This document shows, in pieces, positions 28,973-40,518 of a stretch of DNA of 64,000 nt. Under the pieces are notes generated by a model that saw only the letters and a list, made by a program, of their open reading frames with translations, did not search any database and had not been told where the DNA came from. The translations under genes were made by a program, and so were the position numbers. Positions within the stretch are counted from its first letter, which is position 1. Each line of letters starts with the position of its first letter. The DNA is from Candidatus Tokpelaia sp. JSC085 (GTDB lineage: Bacteria; Pseudomonadota; Alphaproteobacteria; Rhizobiales; Rhizobiaceae), in NCBI GenBank assembly GCA_003331005.1, contig QENC01000001.1, forward strand, positions 124,001-188,000. Direction: 5' to 3'.

Positions 28973-29993
28973 GATGCAGCTCTTCTCCATTTGAGACAGC
29001 AACAAGACGGTCAAGCACGGTTTTTGCGCTGCCACTGTCAATGCTTTTTGCTGCCATAGCAACCCCCTCCTTCAAATCTTTTGTTTTCCCCGCGATGATA
29101 AGTGCTGCTGCCGAATTCAGGAGCACGATATCGCGATAGGCATTGCGTCGACCACATAGCACAGCCAGAAAGGCTTCTGCATTCTTTTCTGGCGTACTGC
29201 CTTTTAATTGACAGGGAGAGACACGTTGCAGTCCCGCTTCTTCCGGAGTCACTGTAAAGGTTGTTATTTCACTATTTCTAATAGAAGCTACTGTTGTTTC
29301 ACCCGCAGTGGTTAGTTCATCAAGTCCGTTACCATGAACAACCCAAAATGATCTTGATCCAAGGGCCTGAAGTGTCTGAGCAATGGGCAAGATCCATTTC
29401 GGAGAAAAAACACCGATCAGATGCCGTTTGACATTTGCCGGATTGGACAGTGGTCCCAAAATGTTAAAAATTGTATGGATTCCCAGCTCTGTCCGAATAG
29501 GTCCTACATAGCGCATAGCCGGATGATGAGTTGGCGCAAACATGAAACAAAGACCAACTTCATTAATACAACGTGTGACTAGTTCAGGTGTTGCATCAAT
29601 ATTAACACCGAGTTGTTTTAATATGTCTGCTGCCCCCGTCTTTGAAGAAAGTGCCTTGTTTCCATGTTTAGCAACGCTAACACCTGCACCTGATACAACA
29701 AACGCGCTGGCTGTAGAAACATTATAGGATCCTGAACAATCACCACCGGTTCCGACAATATCAATTGCATCTTCATGTATATCGATGGCAAGCATTTTTT
29801 TCCTCATTGCAGAGACGGCGCCGGCAATTTCATCAATGGTTTCTCCTCGTATACGCAATGCCATTAGAAAAGCACCGATCTGAGCAGCAGTTGCATCTCT
29901 TGACATGATGATGGAGAAAGCTTCTGCCGCTTCCTCACGAGATAATATCATCCCTTTTGCCAATTTTTTAATAAACGATTTAAGATTATGCAT
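28965..29993 (-). CDS. trpD: Anthranilate phosphoribosyltransferase
   Basis: Joins anthranilate to phosphoribosyl pyrophosphate; 342 aa. The glycine-rich PRPP site [19 protein letters not shown] (about 81-99), [16 protein letters not shown] (about 107-122) and the GPLSNPA motif are present. ATG 29993 lies two bases after the ppiD stop, so translation is coupled, and the 3' end overlaps trpC. The ppiD-trpD-trpC order is typical of Rhizobiales. Retention of these genes argues against the tryptophan auxotrophy seen in Bartonella and Liberibacter. Confidence 0.93.
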   Translation of the reverse strand: MHNLKSFIKKLAKGMILSREEAAEAFSIIMSRDATAAQIGAFLMALRIRGETIDEIAGAVSAMRKKMLAIDIHEDAIDIVGTGGDCSGSYNVSTASAFVVSGAGVSVAKHGNKALSSKTGAADILKQLGVNIDATPELVTRCINEVGLCFMFAPTHHPAMRYVGPIRTELGIHTIFNILGPLSNPANVKRHLIGVFSPKWILPIAQTLQALGSRSFWVVHGNGLDELTTAGETTVASIRNSEITTFTVTPEEAGLQRVSPCQLKGSTPEKNAEAFLAVLCGRRNAYRDIVLLNSAAALIIAGKTKDLKEGVAMAAKSIDSGSAKTVLDRLVAVSNGEELHHE

Positions 29994-29995
29994 GC

Positions 29996-31882
29996 TTACA
30001 GAGCCTCTCGTAATAAATGATTATATAACGCGTTATTGATCCAGACCGGGTGTATTTTCTCGCTGGCTGAGACCAACAGTGCGGTCAGATCATCTCTCAG
30101 ATGTTCTGAGATGCTGTTACGTTCATATGTTGACAGAGATTGCGCCTCCTTGGTATCTAGGGGATCAGTCACATCTGTGATTTTGAAAATGATGCGGGAC
30201 TTTCCATCAGCCCCGCTGGCAATATGGTTTGTCCCACAAGCCCCTGAGAATACCGCTGTTGTTGCTGTTTTTCCGAGTTTTTTGCTTATATGGTCACGGC
30301 GGAGTTCACGCTCTGTATTTGTTTCTAGTCCATATTGGTTAGCAATTTCTTCAATAGTCATCCCATGATCTAGTGCCTTTTTCATCTCCGTAGCCTTTTC
30401 ATCTAGAAGATGCTGGATTTGTTGCTCTTTCCAAAGCGCACTTGCTGCATCACCTACCTGATCAAGTGTACGCTCACTGGAAGCGATGATTCTTTCAAGA
30501 TGAAACCAGAGATAACCGTTCCCTAAGTCCAGGGGATCGGCGTCTACACCTGCCATACTCTGGAACACAGCTGGCAGGAATATGACCGGATCAGGAAGAT
30601 CTGCAAGCTTTGTTCCATCTGGGGTTTGAGCATTAGCATCAATAGTGATCTCGTGAGCAATGAGATCATATTCACTAGCAAGTTCTTTTAGGGTTGCACC
30701 TTCAAAACGGGCATTTTCAATTTTCTTTCTATTCTCGTGTAGGAGATTAGCAGCGACTTTATATGCGATCTCATTACGGATTGTCTCCCGAACGGTGGAA
30801 AGAGAAAGAGACATCGCTCGTTGAATGTCAATAACCCGTATAATGACAGGTCCCTGAATATCATTAATGACACCGCTGATGGCTCCTTTCTCAAGACCAA
30901 AGACATTAGAGGCTATGAGTATGGGTATTTCTGACTTCTTTAAAGGCCCATGACGAATCTCTTTCAGGGTCTTTTTTTCTCCGATAACTAGTTCCTCAAA
31001 GGCTTGACCAGCGGCTAGCTTTTCCGCTGCAGAGTCAGCTTCTTCCCGGTTTTTAAAACGTAATAACTCTATGGTGCGTCTTTCTGGTGTGTGGTAGCGC
31101 TCCCTATTGTGTTCGTAAAATGCTTTTATGGCCTCTTCTGAGATATCCTGTGGACGAGCAAGTTTTTCAGTAAACATGTGCATATAGGTTATTTGTCTAT
31201 ACTCTGGTGTACGAAAATGATTGTTGTTTTTTTCAAACCAGTGCTCCAATATTTCTTTATTAGGATTAGGTATCTTTCCAATAAAGGAAGGGGTGAGTTC
31301 TAGATAATTAACTGCACGTGTTTCCTGTTGAAACAACAGCACAGCTGAATAGAATGTATCAGGTGCTTGCAGTCTATTGGTGCTCGCAGCTATTACCTGA
31401 TCACGTTTTGCCTGGTTGTTGATATAGCGGAACAAATCAGCTTGAGTTGTATGTATCTTCTGCACATAGTCAATGAATCGACCTTTATCAAACTGACCAT
31501 CCATGGTCTTAAGCAGCGGATCTCTTTCAAGCAACCGTGCTGTGCTTACATTGGAAGCACTAATTTTCATCAACCTGACCTGTTCATCGAGCAAAATATC
31601 ACTGTACATGCGGCTGAACACGCGCTGTGGAATAGAAAATTTTTTAATCTCACTCTGAGTCAGATGATGGCCAATAGCATCGGCATTGCGGATTAGGGTG
31701 TCATGCAGCGCCAATAGATACGTTTGTGCTTTTATGACTGATTGTCCTGATCTCAAAAAAGTATTATCGCCCTTGTTCTGTAACATGCTAGGGATTTCCC
31801 AGAGAATAAAGCATGCCAGTACAATGCCGAGAAAAATTTTGACAGCCCATGACTTGGCAGAAGAACGAAGTTGATTGAGCAT
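29996..31882 (-). CDS. ppiD: Peptidyl-prolyl cis-trans isomerase, PpiD/SurA-like
   Basis: Membrane-anchored periplasmic folding factor, 628 aa. A short cytoplasmic N-terminus ([12 protein letters not shown]) precedes one transmembrane helix (about 13-34, [18 protein letters not shown]), then the SurA-N-like chaperone domain (about 40-200), a parvulin domain near 265-360 and a long C-terminal chaperone-like region. The parvulin core is diverged, as usual for PpiD, so isomerase activity may be weak. It likely heads the ppiD-trpD-trpC operon. ATG 31882. Confidence 0.88.
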   Translation of the reverse strand: MLNQLRSSAKSWAVKIFLGIVLACFILWEIPSMLQNKGDNTFLRSGQSVIKAQTYLLALHDTLIRNADAIGHHLTQSEIKKFSIPQRVFSRMYSDILLDEQVRLMKISASNVSTARLLERDPLLKTMDGQFDKGRFIDYVQKIHTTQADLFRYINNQAKRDQVIAASTNRLQAPDTFYSAVLLFQQETRAVNYLELTPSFIGKIPNPNKEILEHWFEKNNNHFRTPEYRQITYMHMFTEKLARPQDISEEAIKAFYEHNRERYHTPERRTIELLRFKNREEADSAAEKLAAGQAFEELVIGEKKTLKEIRHGPLKKSEIPILIASNVFGLEKGAISGVINDIQGPVIIRVIDIQRAMSLSLSTVRETIRNEIAYKVAANLLHENRKKIENARFEGATLKELASEYDLIAHEITIDANAQTPDGTKLADLPDPVIFLPAVFQSMAGVDADPLDLGNGYLWFHLERIIASSERTLDQVGDAASALWKEQQIQHLLDEKATEMKKALDHGMTIEEIANQYGLETNTERELRRDHISKKLGKTATTAVFSGACGTNHIASGADGKSRIIFKITDVTDPLDTKEAQSLSTYERNSISEHLRDDLTALLVSASEKIHPVWINNALYNHLLREAL

Positions 31883-32059
31883 AAAATAATCCCATTTATG
31901 TTATGGCATCATGTCAATTCTCATTGACCATTTGTTTGCCTCACGCTGATCCGGTATGCAAGGTAAAACGACGATTTTCAGTTCTATCTTAGCAACTGAA
32001 AAAAATAGAATCAGGCTTGTTCATACCCATTTTTTTCTGGCAGATTCAAGGAGGAACAC

Positions 32060-32824
32060 ATGAAATCCAGAAAACGCCCGCTTATTGCAGGAAACTGGAA
32101 AATGAATGGCACAGGTGAATCGCTCATAGAGCTTCATGCAATTGCTGCTGGGTTGGAGCGTGGTGCAGAGAAACATATAGACGCTTTGGTCTGTCTACCA
32201 GCCACTCTTCTATCACGTGCGGCAGAGACATTACAAGGAAAAACCCTCTTGCTTGGCGGAGAAGATTGCCATTATAACGATAGCGGGGCCCATACTGGTG
32301 ATATATCTGCGACAATGTTGAAAGATGCTGGCGCAGATTATGTTATAGTTGGTCATTCTGAACGGCGTATCAATCACCATGAGACGAATGCAATCGTGCG
32401 GACGAAAGCTGCTGCGGCATGTAGGGCAGGACTTCAGGTTATTATTTGTGTGGGCGAGACATTACAGCAGCGAGAGAGCGGTCAGACACTGGATGTTATT
32501 ACTCGCCAGTGCCTCGATGCTCTACAAGATGACGTGGATGCCACATGTCTGGTTATTGCCTACGAACCAGTTTGGGCTATTGGAACGGGAAAAACACCAA
32601 TACCACGTGATGTGGCAGAAGTGCATGCTGGTATTCGCGACAACCTGTATACTCGTTTTGGCCTTCACGGGAATAGAATTCGCGTACTGTATGGTGGGTC
32701 TGTTAATCCAGGTAACGCTGAAACCCTATTGAATATTGATCAAGTTGATGGGGTTCTTGTTGGTCATGCAAGTTTAAAAGCAGCGGATTTTCTCGCAATT
32801 TGTGATGTATATCGCCAAGAATAA
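32060..32824 (+). CDS. tpiA: Triosephosphate isomerase
   Basis: Glycolytic interconversion of dihydroxyacetone phosphate and glyceraldehyde 3-phosphate. 254 aa, normal. Catalytic residues are all present: Lys14 in AGNWKMNG, His in VIVGHSERR (about 98) and Glu in IAYEPVWAIGTG (about 171). The phosphate loop YGGSVNPGN is near residue 215. Strong AAGGAGG before ATG 32060. Divergent to ppiD; secG follows after 169 bases. Confidence 0.95.
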   Translation: MKSRKRPLIAGNWKMNGTGESLIELHAIAAGLERGAEKHIDALVCLPATLLSRAAETLQGKTLLLGGEDCHYNDSGAHTGDISATMLKDAGADYVIVGHSERRINHHETNAIVRTKAAAACRAGLQVIICVGETLQQRESGQTLDVITRQCLDALQDDVDATCLVIAYEPVWAIGTGKTPIPRDVAEVHAGIRDNLYTRFGLHGNRIRVLYGGSVNPGNAETLLNIDQVDGVLVGHASLKAADFLAICDVYRQE

Positions 32825-32861
32825 GAGCAAAGATTTTGATTTACTCTTGGATTATCATCCT

Positions 32862-32923
32862 CTTGAGTGTAAACAGCCATCGAAGTATAGGAGAGTGGAT
32901 GACGGCTTTGCTGTGTTCTCAAG
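32862..32923 (+). other. Nested stems in the secG leader
   Basis: CTTGAG (32862-32867) pairs with CTCAAG (32918-32923), and inside it ACAGC (32873-32877) pairs with GCTGT (32910-32914). The loop contains AGGAGAG. It may be a structured 5' leader of secG; chance pairing is possible. Confidence 0.25.
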
Positions 32924-32993
32924 TGGGAATACTAAAGGTGTTCGTTTCAGTGTTTTGCAGAACAAGTGTTGTGTTGGTGAAAGGGTAGATTCG

Positions 32994-33320
32994 ATGCAAA
33001 CAGTTATCGTCGTTGTGCATTTGCTGATTGTTATTGTGCTTGTTGGTATTATTCTGCTTCAGCATTCTGAGGGTGGAGGCCTGGGTATTGGTGGTAGTGC
33101 CGGTTTTATGATGGCCCGTGGGACAAAAAATTCCTTGACCCGTTTGACGACAATTTTTGCAATATTTTTCTTTTTGTCCTCTATCATTCTGACTGTCTTT
33201 CAAAGTCTATCTTCTAAAAGCGGATCGGATGTTCTAGATCGGATTTCAATTTCAAACTCCAGTCAGAAGAAGAATCTTATGCCACACGATGCTAATCATA
33301 GCTTGAGTGATGAGCAATGA
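32994..33320 (+). CDS. secG: Preprotein translocase subunit SecG
   Basis: Small membrane subunit of SecYEG, 108 aa from ATG 32994 (MQTVIVVVHLL) behind AAAGGG. The longer frame from 32802 overlaps tpiA and has no homology to SecG. First helix 2-21, then the family loop HSEGGGLGIGGSAGFMMARG (about 24-43), second helix about 52-72, and a serine/lysine-rich tail. The tail is more polar and shorter in charged repeats than in many Rhizobiales. Positioned between tpiA and pyrG as expected. Confidence 0.92.
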   Translation: MQTVIVVVHLLIVIVLVGIILLQHSEGGGLGIGGSAGFMMARGTKNSLTRLTTIFAIFFFLSSIILTVFQSLSSKSGSDVLDRISISNSSQKKNLMPHDANHSLSDEQ

Positions 33321-33488
33321 GTGGCAATAAGGAGAGGAAGGCTGCGGCAGGTTAGTGGGCATGTAGAGTCACTCCATCTGTCTATGTCCATGATAGTCTG
33401 ATTCAACACTTCCTTGCGGTTTGTTGAAATGTATAATGTTCATTATCTTCTGGAGGAGTCGTTGCAGAACACTTATCATTGCAACCCC

Positions 33489-35123
33489 ATGGTGCGATAT
33501 ATTTTTATCACTGGTGGTGTGGTTTCTTCTTTGGGAAAAGGTGTAGCTGCAGCAGCTTTGGCTGTACTTCTTCAGGCTCGTGGATACAGAGTGCGGATCC
33601 GCAAGCTTGATCCTTATCTTAATGTTGACCCAGGCACGATGTCACCCTACCAACATGGTGAAGTGTTTGTCACTGATGATGGAGCTGAGGCAGATCTGGA
33701 TTTAGGGCATTATGAACGGTTTACTGGTCGATCTGCCAATCGGCAGGACAATATTACCACTGGTCGCATTTACCAGAATATCATTGAGCGTGAGAGAAAC
33801 GGCGATTATCTTGGCGCAACTGTTCAGGTCATTCCACATGTGACGGATGAGATTAAACTATTCATTACTAGCGGAAATGAGGCATATGATTTTGTTCTGT
33901 GTGAAATTGGTGGCACGGTGGGTGATATCGAGGCAATGCCTTTCCTTGAAGCGATTCGACAGCTACATAATGATCTACCGCGACAGCATGCAATCTTCGT
34001 ACATCTGACACTGATGCCTTTTATACCTACTACAGGTGAGCTCAAAACAAAGCCAACTCAGCATTCGGTTCAGGCGCTACAATCAGTCGGCATTGTCCCT
34101 TGTATTTTGCTGGTGCGTACGGATCGGCCTATTCCAGAATCAGAACGCAGAAAACTGTCATTATTCTGCAATGTACGCTATTCTGCTGTGATTCAGGCAC
34201 TTGATGTTGCATCAATTTACGATGTACCGCTCGCCTATCAACATGAAGGGCTTGATTCTGAAGTGCTGGCGGCTTTTGGTATGCATTCTACGGTCAAGCC
34301 TAATATGCAGAACTGGCGAGAAATATCAAAACGTATCCATAATACTGAGGGAGAGGTGACAATTGCAATTGTCGGAAAATATACTGGTCTCAAGGATGCT
34401 TACAAGTCTCTGATTGAAGCGCTGGGGCATGGAGGATTGGCGAACAAGGTGCATGTAAATCTTGAATGGATTGAGTCAGAAGTTTTTGAACAAGAGACAC
34501 CCGCATCATATCTGAAAAATGTTCAGGGGATTCTGGTCCCTGGGGCATTTGGTGTGCGTGGAGCGGAAGGAAAAATTCTTGCAATCCGTTTTGCTAGAGA
34601 ATACAAGATACCGTTTTTTGGCATTTGTTTTGGCATGCAAATGGCCTGTGTTGAGGTGGCACGTAATCTTGTTGGGATCGTTGACGCCTCTTCAACCGAG
34701 TTTGGTCCTGCACGGGAGCCTGTTGTTGGACTGATAGTAGAGCGTTTAGAAGACAATAACTATAAAAAACACTGTGTTGGTTCTTCATGTAGCTTCAGTG
34801 GAACAATGCGGCTTGGAGCTTATGAGGCAAATTTAAAAAGAGGATCGCGGATTGCAGATATTTATAGAAAAACGGATATTTTTGAACGACATCGGCACAG
34901 ATATGAGGTCAATATTGCCTATAAGGAACGGCTTGAGGCTTGTGGTCTTATTTTTTCTGGTATGTCGCCAGATGGTGTTCTGCCTGAAACGGTGGAGTAT
35001 ACAGATCATCCATGGTTTATCGGTGTGCAATACCACCCTGAATTGAAATCCCGCCCGTTTGAACCACATCCCCTTTTTTCTTCCTTCATTGCAGCGGCTG
35101 TCGATCAGAGCAAAAGACTTTAA
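33489..35123 (+). CDS. pyrG: CTP synthase
   Basis: Makes CTP from UTP, ATP and glutamine. 544 aa from ATG 33489 ([18 protein letters not shown]); an in-frame start at 33414 adds 25 unsupported residues. The synthetase domain fills 1-270 and the glutaminase domain 290-540. Catalytic Cys380 in FGICFGMQ and His/Glu in [14 protein letters not shown] are intact. The glycine pair of the oxyanion-hole loop, normally PGGFG, reads PGAFG (Ala353), a mild change whose effect is uncertain. Located between secG and kdsA as in relatives. Confidence 0.95.
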   Translation: MVRYIFITGGVVSSLGKGVAAAALAVLLQARGYRVRIRKLDPYLNVDPGTMSPYQHGEVFVTDDGAEADLDLGHYERFTGRSANRQDNITTGRIYQNIIERERNGDYLGATVQVIPHVTDEIKLFITSGNEAYDFVLCEIGGTVGDIEAMPFLEAIRQLHNDLPRQHAIFVHLTLMPFIPTTGELKTKPTQHSVQALQSVGIVPCILLVRTDRPIPESERRKLSLFCNVRYSAVIQALDVASIYDVPLAYQHEGLDSEVLAAFGMHSTVKPNMQNWREISKRIHNTEGEVTIAIVGKYTGLKDAYKSLIEALGHGGLANKVHVNLEWIESEVFEQETPASYLKNVQGILVPGAFGVRGAEGKILAIRFAREYKIPFFGICFGMQMACVEVARNLVGIVDASSTEFGPAREPVVGLIVERLEDNNYKKHCVGSSCSFSGTMRLGAYEANLKRGSRIADIYRKTDIFERHRHRYEVNIAYKERLEACGLIFSGMSPDGVLPETVEYTDHPWFIGVQYHPELKSRPFEPHPLFSSFIAAAVDQSKRL

Positions 35124-35136
35124 CGATCATGACCTC

Positions 35137-35168
35137 TGATTCTCAGAACACTTGATTCTCAGAACACT
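35137..35168 (+). repeat. Tandem duplication, 16 bp x 2
   Basis: TGATTCTCAGAACACT occurs twice in perfect tandem (35137-35152 and 35153-35168), 14 bases after the pyrG stop. Likely a slippage duplication in non-coding sequence. Confidence 0.85.
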
Positions 35169-35318
35169 TTTGTCAGATCATGATAATTGATAGCAGAAAT
35201 GCATCACATACCAGTCTCCTAGGACCATGAGGAACACATCTTCATCACGACGCATTTCTAGGAAATTCTATTCTCAGTGAGAAATCTATGCTATTCTTCA
35301 AATTTTATCCTGGGAAAT

Positions 35319-36155
35319 ATGATGTCTAGGCCTAATAGCGTTATTACGGTAGGAAATGTGACTTTCTCTAATGTAGCGCCGCTCGTTCTAATTGCCGGGC
35401 CATGTCAAATGGAGAGTCGTGATCATGCCTTTGAAATGGCAGGAAAATTGAAACAGATCACTGATAGTCTAGGAATTGGTTTCGTTTACAAATCAAGCTT
35501 TGATAAAGCAAACCGGACATCGTTGAATACAAAGCGTGGCATTGGTCTAGAAGAGGCACTAACTGTATTTTGTGAATTGAAAACCATCTTTGATTTTCCC
35601 ATTTTAACCGATATTCATACAGAAGAACAATGTCGTGAAGTTTCTGATATTGTTGATATCTTGCAAATTCCAGCATTTCTTTGCCGACAGACTGATCTAC
35701 TTGTTGCTGCAGCCAAGACAGGACGTGTTATCAATGTCAAAAAAGGTCAGTTTCTTGCTCCATGGGATATGGAGAATGTTCTTGCCAAGATAACCGACAG
35801 TGGCAACCGTGACGTTATGGCGTGTGAGCGAGGCATCTCTTTTGGTTATAATACGCTTGTATCAGATATGCGCTCTTTACCCATTATGGCTCGGTTTGGT
35901 GCCCCGGTCATTTTTGATGCTACTCATTCGGTGCAGCAGCCAGGAGGCAAGGGGAAGACCTCGGATGGTCAGTGCGAATTTGTTGAAGTACTAGCGCGTG
36001 CGGCTGTTGCTGTTGGTGTTGCCGGTGTGTTTATCGAAACGCATCAGGATCCTGAGCATGCGCCCTCTGATGGGCCTGTTATGGTCAAGCTCAATGAGCT
36101 TGCAGAACTGTTAAAGAAATTGATGGATTTCGATCGTATAACAAAAGGGTTATAG
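35319..36155 (+). CDS. kdsA: 3-deoxy-8-phosphooctulonate synthase
   Basis: Makes Kdo-8-phosphate for the lipopolysaccharide inner core, so an LPS-type outer membrane is implied. 278 aa from ATG 35319 (a second ATG follows at 35322). Motifs: LIAGPCQMESRDHA (about 23-36; the Cys is the metal ligand of class II enzymes), YKSSFDKANRTS, KKGQFLAPWDM, FDATHSVQQPGG and GVFIETHQDPEHAPSDGP. The upstream frame from 35277 is dropped because relatives begin near 35319. Weak TGGGAAA ribosome-binding site. Confidence 0.94.
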   Translation: MMSRPNSVITVGNVTFSNVAPLVLIAGPCQMESRDHAFEMAGKLKQITDSLGIGFVYKSSFDKANRTSLNTKRGIGLEEALTVFCELKTIFDFPILTDIHTEEQCREVSDIVDILQIPAFLCRQTDLLVAAAKTGRVINVKKGQFLAPWDMENVLAKITDSGNRDVMACERGISFGYNTLVSDMRSLPIMARFGAPVIFDATHSVQQPGGKGKTSDGQCEFVEVLARAAVAVGVAGVFIETHQDPEHAPSDGPVMVKLNELAELLKKLMDFDRITKGL

Positions 36156-36202
36156 GGTTAAGTAGGACAATACATTCAAGCCTCTCTGGGTGTACAGTTT
36201 TA

Positions 36203-36228
36203 CTTTCTGCCGATGATCTGGTAGAAAG
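36203..36228 (+). terminator. Hairpin downstream of kdsA
   Basis: CTTTCTGCC pairs with GGTAGAAAG (9 bp, one G-T wobble, 8-base loop) 48 bases after the kdsA stop. No T-run follows, so termination is uncertain. Confidence 0.3.
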
Positions 36229-36288
36229 GCCGCTGAGAATTTAACTAAGGTCATTTATCATATGTTGATCATATGTGGTGGAAAGTAG

Positions 36289-37584
<1,296 letters not shown>

Positions 37585-37612
37585 TTCATGATCCTGATAC
37601 ACTGACGTTAGA

Positions 37613-37993
37613 GTGTTAGAGTCTCTCATCACCGATACTCCTTATCCTTTGTGGACGAAACAAAGACGGCGGAGCGGAATCCGTCGCTTTTTACCTATTT
37701 TGACAGTTGGTGTGCTTTTCTATTTTGGGTATCATCTCTACCATGGAGAGTATGGTCTTTATTCACGGGCTACGCTTGAGGAACATATTGCTCTTTTGCA
37801 AGCTGAACGGAAAAAACTAGAGAGTCAGCGGATGCTCCTTGAAAAGAGGGTAACACTTCTGCGCGATGGGGCCATTGAGAGGGATATGCTGGATGAATAT
37901 GCCAGAAAAAACCTGAATCTTTCATTCTCGAATGAAATTACCATTATAATCCCCAAAGAGATAGGGGAAATGAACCAAAATTCGGTTGAATAA
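37613..37993 (+). CDS. ftsB: Septum formation initiator FtsB/DivIC
   Basis: Cell-division protein of the FtsQLB complex. About 126 aa: short cytoplasmic basic segment, one transmembrane helix (about 27-43, FLPILTVGVLFYFGYHLY), a coiled coil (54-85, LEEHIALLQAERKKLESQR) and a DEYARKNLNLSFSNEIII-like end characteristic of the family in Rhizobiales. The first codon is GTG at 37613; TTG at 37649 (L-W-T-K-Q) fits the usual MWTKQ beginning and is an alternative. Neither has a clear ribosome-binding site. Sits between eno and pdhA as in Brucella. Confidence 0.88.
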   Translation: MLESLITDTPYPLWTKQRRRSGIRRFLPILTVGVLFYFGYHLYHGEYGLYSRATLEEHIALLQAERKKLESQRMLLEKRVTLLRDGAIERDMLDEYARKNLNLSFSNEITIIIPKEIGEMNQNSVE

Positions 37994-38099
37994 AAAATAT
38001 TGCAAAAACAATATCTTGCGATGGTATCGTTTATTTTTATTAACTTGTAACTTTACTGTCTACGGCGTATTTTACAAGATCGATCACAGGGAGCAAAAT

Positions 38100-39140
38100 A
38101 TGGCAGCACAAGCAAAAAAGTCCTTATCCAGAGTTGCAAAAGCCTCTCTATCCAACAAAATTGTATCTCCGTGTCCTATTACATTTACCAAAGAGGAAGA
38201 GCTTGATGCCTACAGAGAGATGCTTCTCATCAGGCGGTTTGAGGAAAAGGCAGGGCAACTTTACGGTATGGGACTTGTTGGCGGTTTCTGTCATCTTTAC
38301 ATCGGACAGGAGGCTGTCGTTGTTGGAATGCTGAAAGCTGCCAGGGGTGATGACCAAATTATCACGTCTTATCGCGATCACGGTCATATGCTTGCTGCAG
38401 GAGTGAGCCCACGCGGTGTTATGGCTGAGTTGACAGGCCGGCGTAGTGGTCTTTCTAGAGGAAAGGGCGGCTCGATGCATATGTTCTCGGATGAAAAGGG
38501 CTTTTATGGCGGTCATGGTATTGTTGGGGCACAGGTGCCGATCGGTACTGGTCTTGCCTTTGCCAATCGTTATCGTGGCAATGACAATGTCGCTCTCACA
38601 TTTTTTGGAGACGGTGCTGCCAATCAGGGACAGGTTTATGAAAGTTTCAATATGGCTTCCCTGTGGAAGCTGCCTGTTGTCTATATTATTGAAAACAATC
38701 AGTATGCGATGGGAACATCTGTTGCTCGTGCTTCAGCTGATACAGATCTGTCTTGCCGTGGCCTTTCATTCGAGATTCCTGGTATTGTGGTTGATGGTAT
38801 GGATGTTCGTGCCGTCAAGGCAGCTGCTGATACAGCAATTTCTTGGGCACGTTCCGGAAATGGACCAATGATTCTTGACATGCAAACATATCGTTACCGC
38901 GGTCATTCTATGTCCGATCCAGCGCAATACCGTAGTAAGGAAGAAGTTCAGAAAATGCGGGTTGAGCGCGATGCTATTGATCAGGTCAAACAACGTCTGA
39001 TTGAAAAAAGTTGGGCGAGTGAGAAGGATTTGAATGAAGTGGATAAACACGTACGCGCAATTATTGCTGAAGCAGCGGATTTTGCCAAAGGGGATCCTGA
39101 ACCGGATGTGTCTGAGCTATATACGGATATTATAATATAA
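38100..39140 (+). CDS. pdhA: Pyruvate dehydrogenase E1 component, alpha subunit
   Basis: Thiamine-diphosphate-dependent decarboxylation of pyruvate together with PdhB. 346 aa from ATG 38100 behind CAGGGAGC. The thiamine signature GDGAANQG ... ENNQ (about 176-205), [27 protein letters not shown] and [20 protein letters not shown] (phosphorylation-loop-like region) are typical. N-terminal 20 residues are Ala/Lys/Ser-rich. First gene of a pdhA-pdhB-pdhC run with 12-13-base spacers, lpdA following after 139 bases. Confidence 0.95.
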   Translation: MAAQAKKSLSRVAKASLSNKIVSPCPITFTKEEELDAYREMLLIRRFEEKAGQLYGMGLVGGFCHLYIGQEAVVVGMLKAARGDDQIITSYRDHGHMLAAGVSPRGVMAELTGRRSGLSRGKGGSMHMFSDEKGFYGGHGIVGAQVPIGTGLAFANRYRGNDNVALTFFGDGAANQGQVYESFNMASLWKLPVVYIIENNQYAMGTSVARASADTDLSCRGLSFEIPGIVVDGMDVRAVKAAADTAISWARSGNGPMILDMQTYRYRGHSMSDPAQYRSKEEVQKMRVERDAIDQVKQRLIEKSWASEKDLNEVDKHVRAIIAEAADFAKGDPEPDVSELYTDIII

Positions 39141-39153
39141 CGGAGAGAAAGAT

Positions 39154-40506
39154 ATGGCAATAGACATTTTGATGCCCGTTCTTTCCCCGACAATGGTAGA
39201 AGGCAATCTTGCTAAATGGCTTGTGAAGGAAGGTGATCGGGTTCGTCCAGGTGATGTGATTGCTGAAATTGAAACAGATAAGGCAATCATGGAAGTGGAA
39301 GCAGTCGATGATGGCATTATAGGTCGTATATTCGTGCCTGCAGGATCTGTTAATATCAAGGTTAATGCACGGCTTGCAGTACTTCTTCAAGATCAAGATG
39401 GAGAGACAATAGATGATGTTGAGAGCATGGCGGCAGGTTTGGCATTCCCTTGTCCGCTACCCTCTGAAAAGGCAGGTATGCAATCTAATGCTCTTGATCC
39501 TTCTATCCCACCAGGCACTGAAATGGAGATGATGACGGTGCGTGAAGCATTGCGTGATGCTATGGCTGAAGAAATGCGTCGTGATGAAGATGTGTTCCTC
39601 ATGGGAGAAGAGGTTGCACAATATCAGGGAGCCTATAAGGTTTCACAAGGGCTTTTGGAAGAATTTGGTGAACGTCGTGTCGTTGATACGCCAATTACTG
39701 AGCATGGTTTTACTGGCCTTGGAATTGGTGCTGCCTTTGCAGGCTTGCGTCCGATTGTCGAGTTCATGACCTTTAATTTTGCTATGCAAGCGATTGATCA
39801 GATCATTAATTCAGCGGCTAAAACCCGTTATATGTCTGGTGGACAAATGTCAGTACCAATTGTTTTCCGCGGACCGAACGGTGCTGCTGCACGAGTTGGT
39901 GCCCAGCATTCACAGTGTTACGCAGCATGGTACAGCCATATCCCCGGATTGAAGGTCGTGATACCTTATACGGCAGCAGATGCTAAAGGACTTCTTAAAG
40001 CTGCTGTCCGTGATGAAAATCCTGTAATTTTTCTTGAAAATGAGCTTTTCTATGGGGACCTTTTTAAAGTCCCTAAGCTTGATGATTTCTTATTACCAAT
40101 CGGCAAGGCTCGTCTTCATAGGGTTGGGAATGATGTAACATTGGTTGCTTTTGGTGCTGGTATGCGCTATGCGCTTGAAGCTGTTGATGCACTGACCACA
40201 CTTGACATTGATGTTGAGCTTATTGATCTTCGTACTATTCGGCCAATGGATTTGCAAGCTATTCTTAAGTCGGTTAAAAAAACTGGACGTCTAGTTACCG
40301 TTGAGGAGGGATTTCCACAATCCTCTGTCGGGACAGAAATTGCCACCCGCATCATGCAGCAGGCGTTTGATTGGCTTGATGCACCGGTGCTGACCATTAC
40401 CGGTAAAGATGTGCCTATGCCTTATGCAGCCAATCTGGAAAAACTCGCGTTGCCAAATGTTATGGAAGTTATTGATGCTGTTAAGACTGTTACCTACAAA
40501 TTGTAA
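39154..40506 (+). CDS. pdhB: Pyruvate dehydrogenase E1 component, beta subunit, with N-terminal lipoyl domain
   Basis: 450 aa. Residues 1-78 form a lipoyl domain with the modified Lys43 in ETDKAIMEV, joined by an Ala/Pro-containing linker to the E1-beta transketolase domain (about 125-450): [42 protein letters not shown] and the C-terminal [14 protein letters not shown]1-beta with its own lipoyl domain is known from Alphaproteobacteria such as Sinorhizobium and Zymomonas. The lipoyl part is nearly a copy of that in pdhC, with 36 identical consecutive bases. Confidence 0.95.
   Translation: MAIDILMPVLSPTMVEGNLAKWLVKEGDRVRPGDVIAEIETDKAIMEVEAVDDGIIGRIFVPAGSVNIKVNARLAVLLQDQDGETIDDVESMAAGLAFPCPLPSEKAGMQSNALDPSIPPGTEMEMMTVREALRDAMAEEMRRDEDVFLMGEEVAQYQGAYKVSQGLLEEFGERRVVDTPITEHGFTGLGIGAAFAGLRPIVEFMTFNFAMQAIDQIINSAAKTRYMSGGQMSVPIVFRGPNGAAARVGAQHSQCYAAWYSHIPGLKVVIPYTAADAKGLLKAAVRDENPVIFLENELFYGDLFKVPKLDDFLLPIGKARLHRVGNDVTLVAFGAGMRYALEAVDALTTLDIDVELIDLRTIRPMDLQAILKSVKKTGRLVTVEEGFPQSSVGTEIATRIMQQAFDWLDAPVLTITGKDVPMPYAANLEKLALPNVMEVIDAVKTVTYKL
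39246..39281 (+). repeat. 36-bp exact repeat in lipoyl coding region, copy 1
   Basis: Identical to 40611-40646 in pdhC. Both encode the lipoyl domain stretch [12 protein letters not shown] around the lipoylated lysine. Direct orientation, 1365 bases apart, so recombination would join pdhB and pdhC in frame. Confidence 0.9.
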
Positions 40507-40518
40507 AGGAAAATACAG

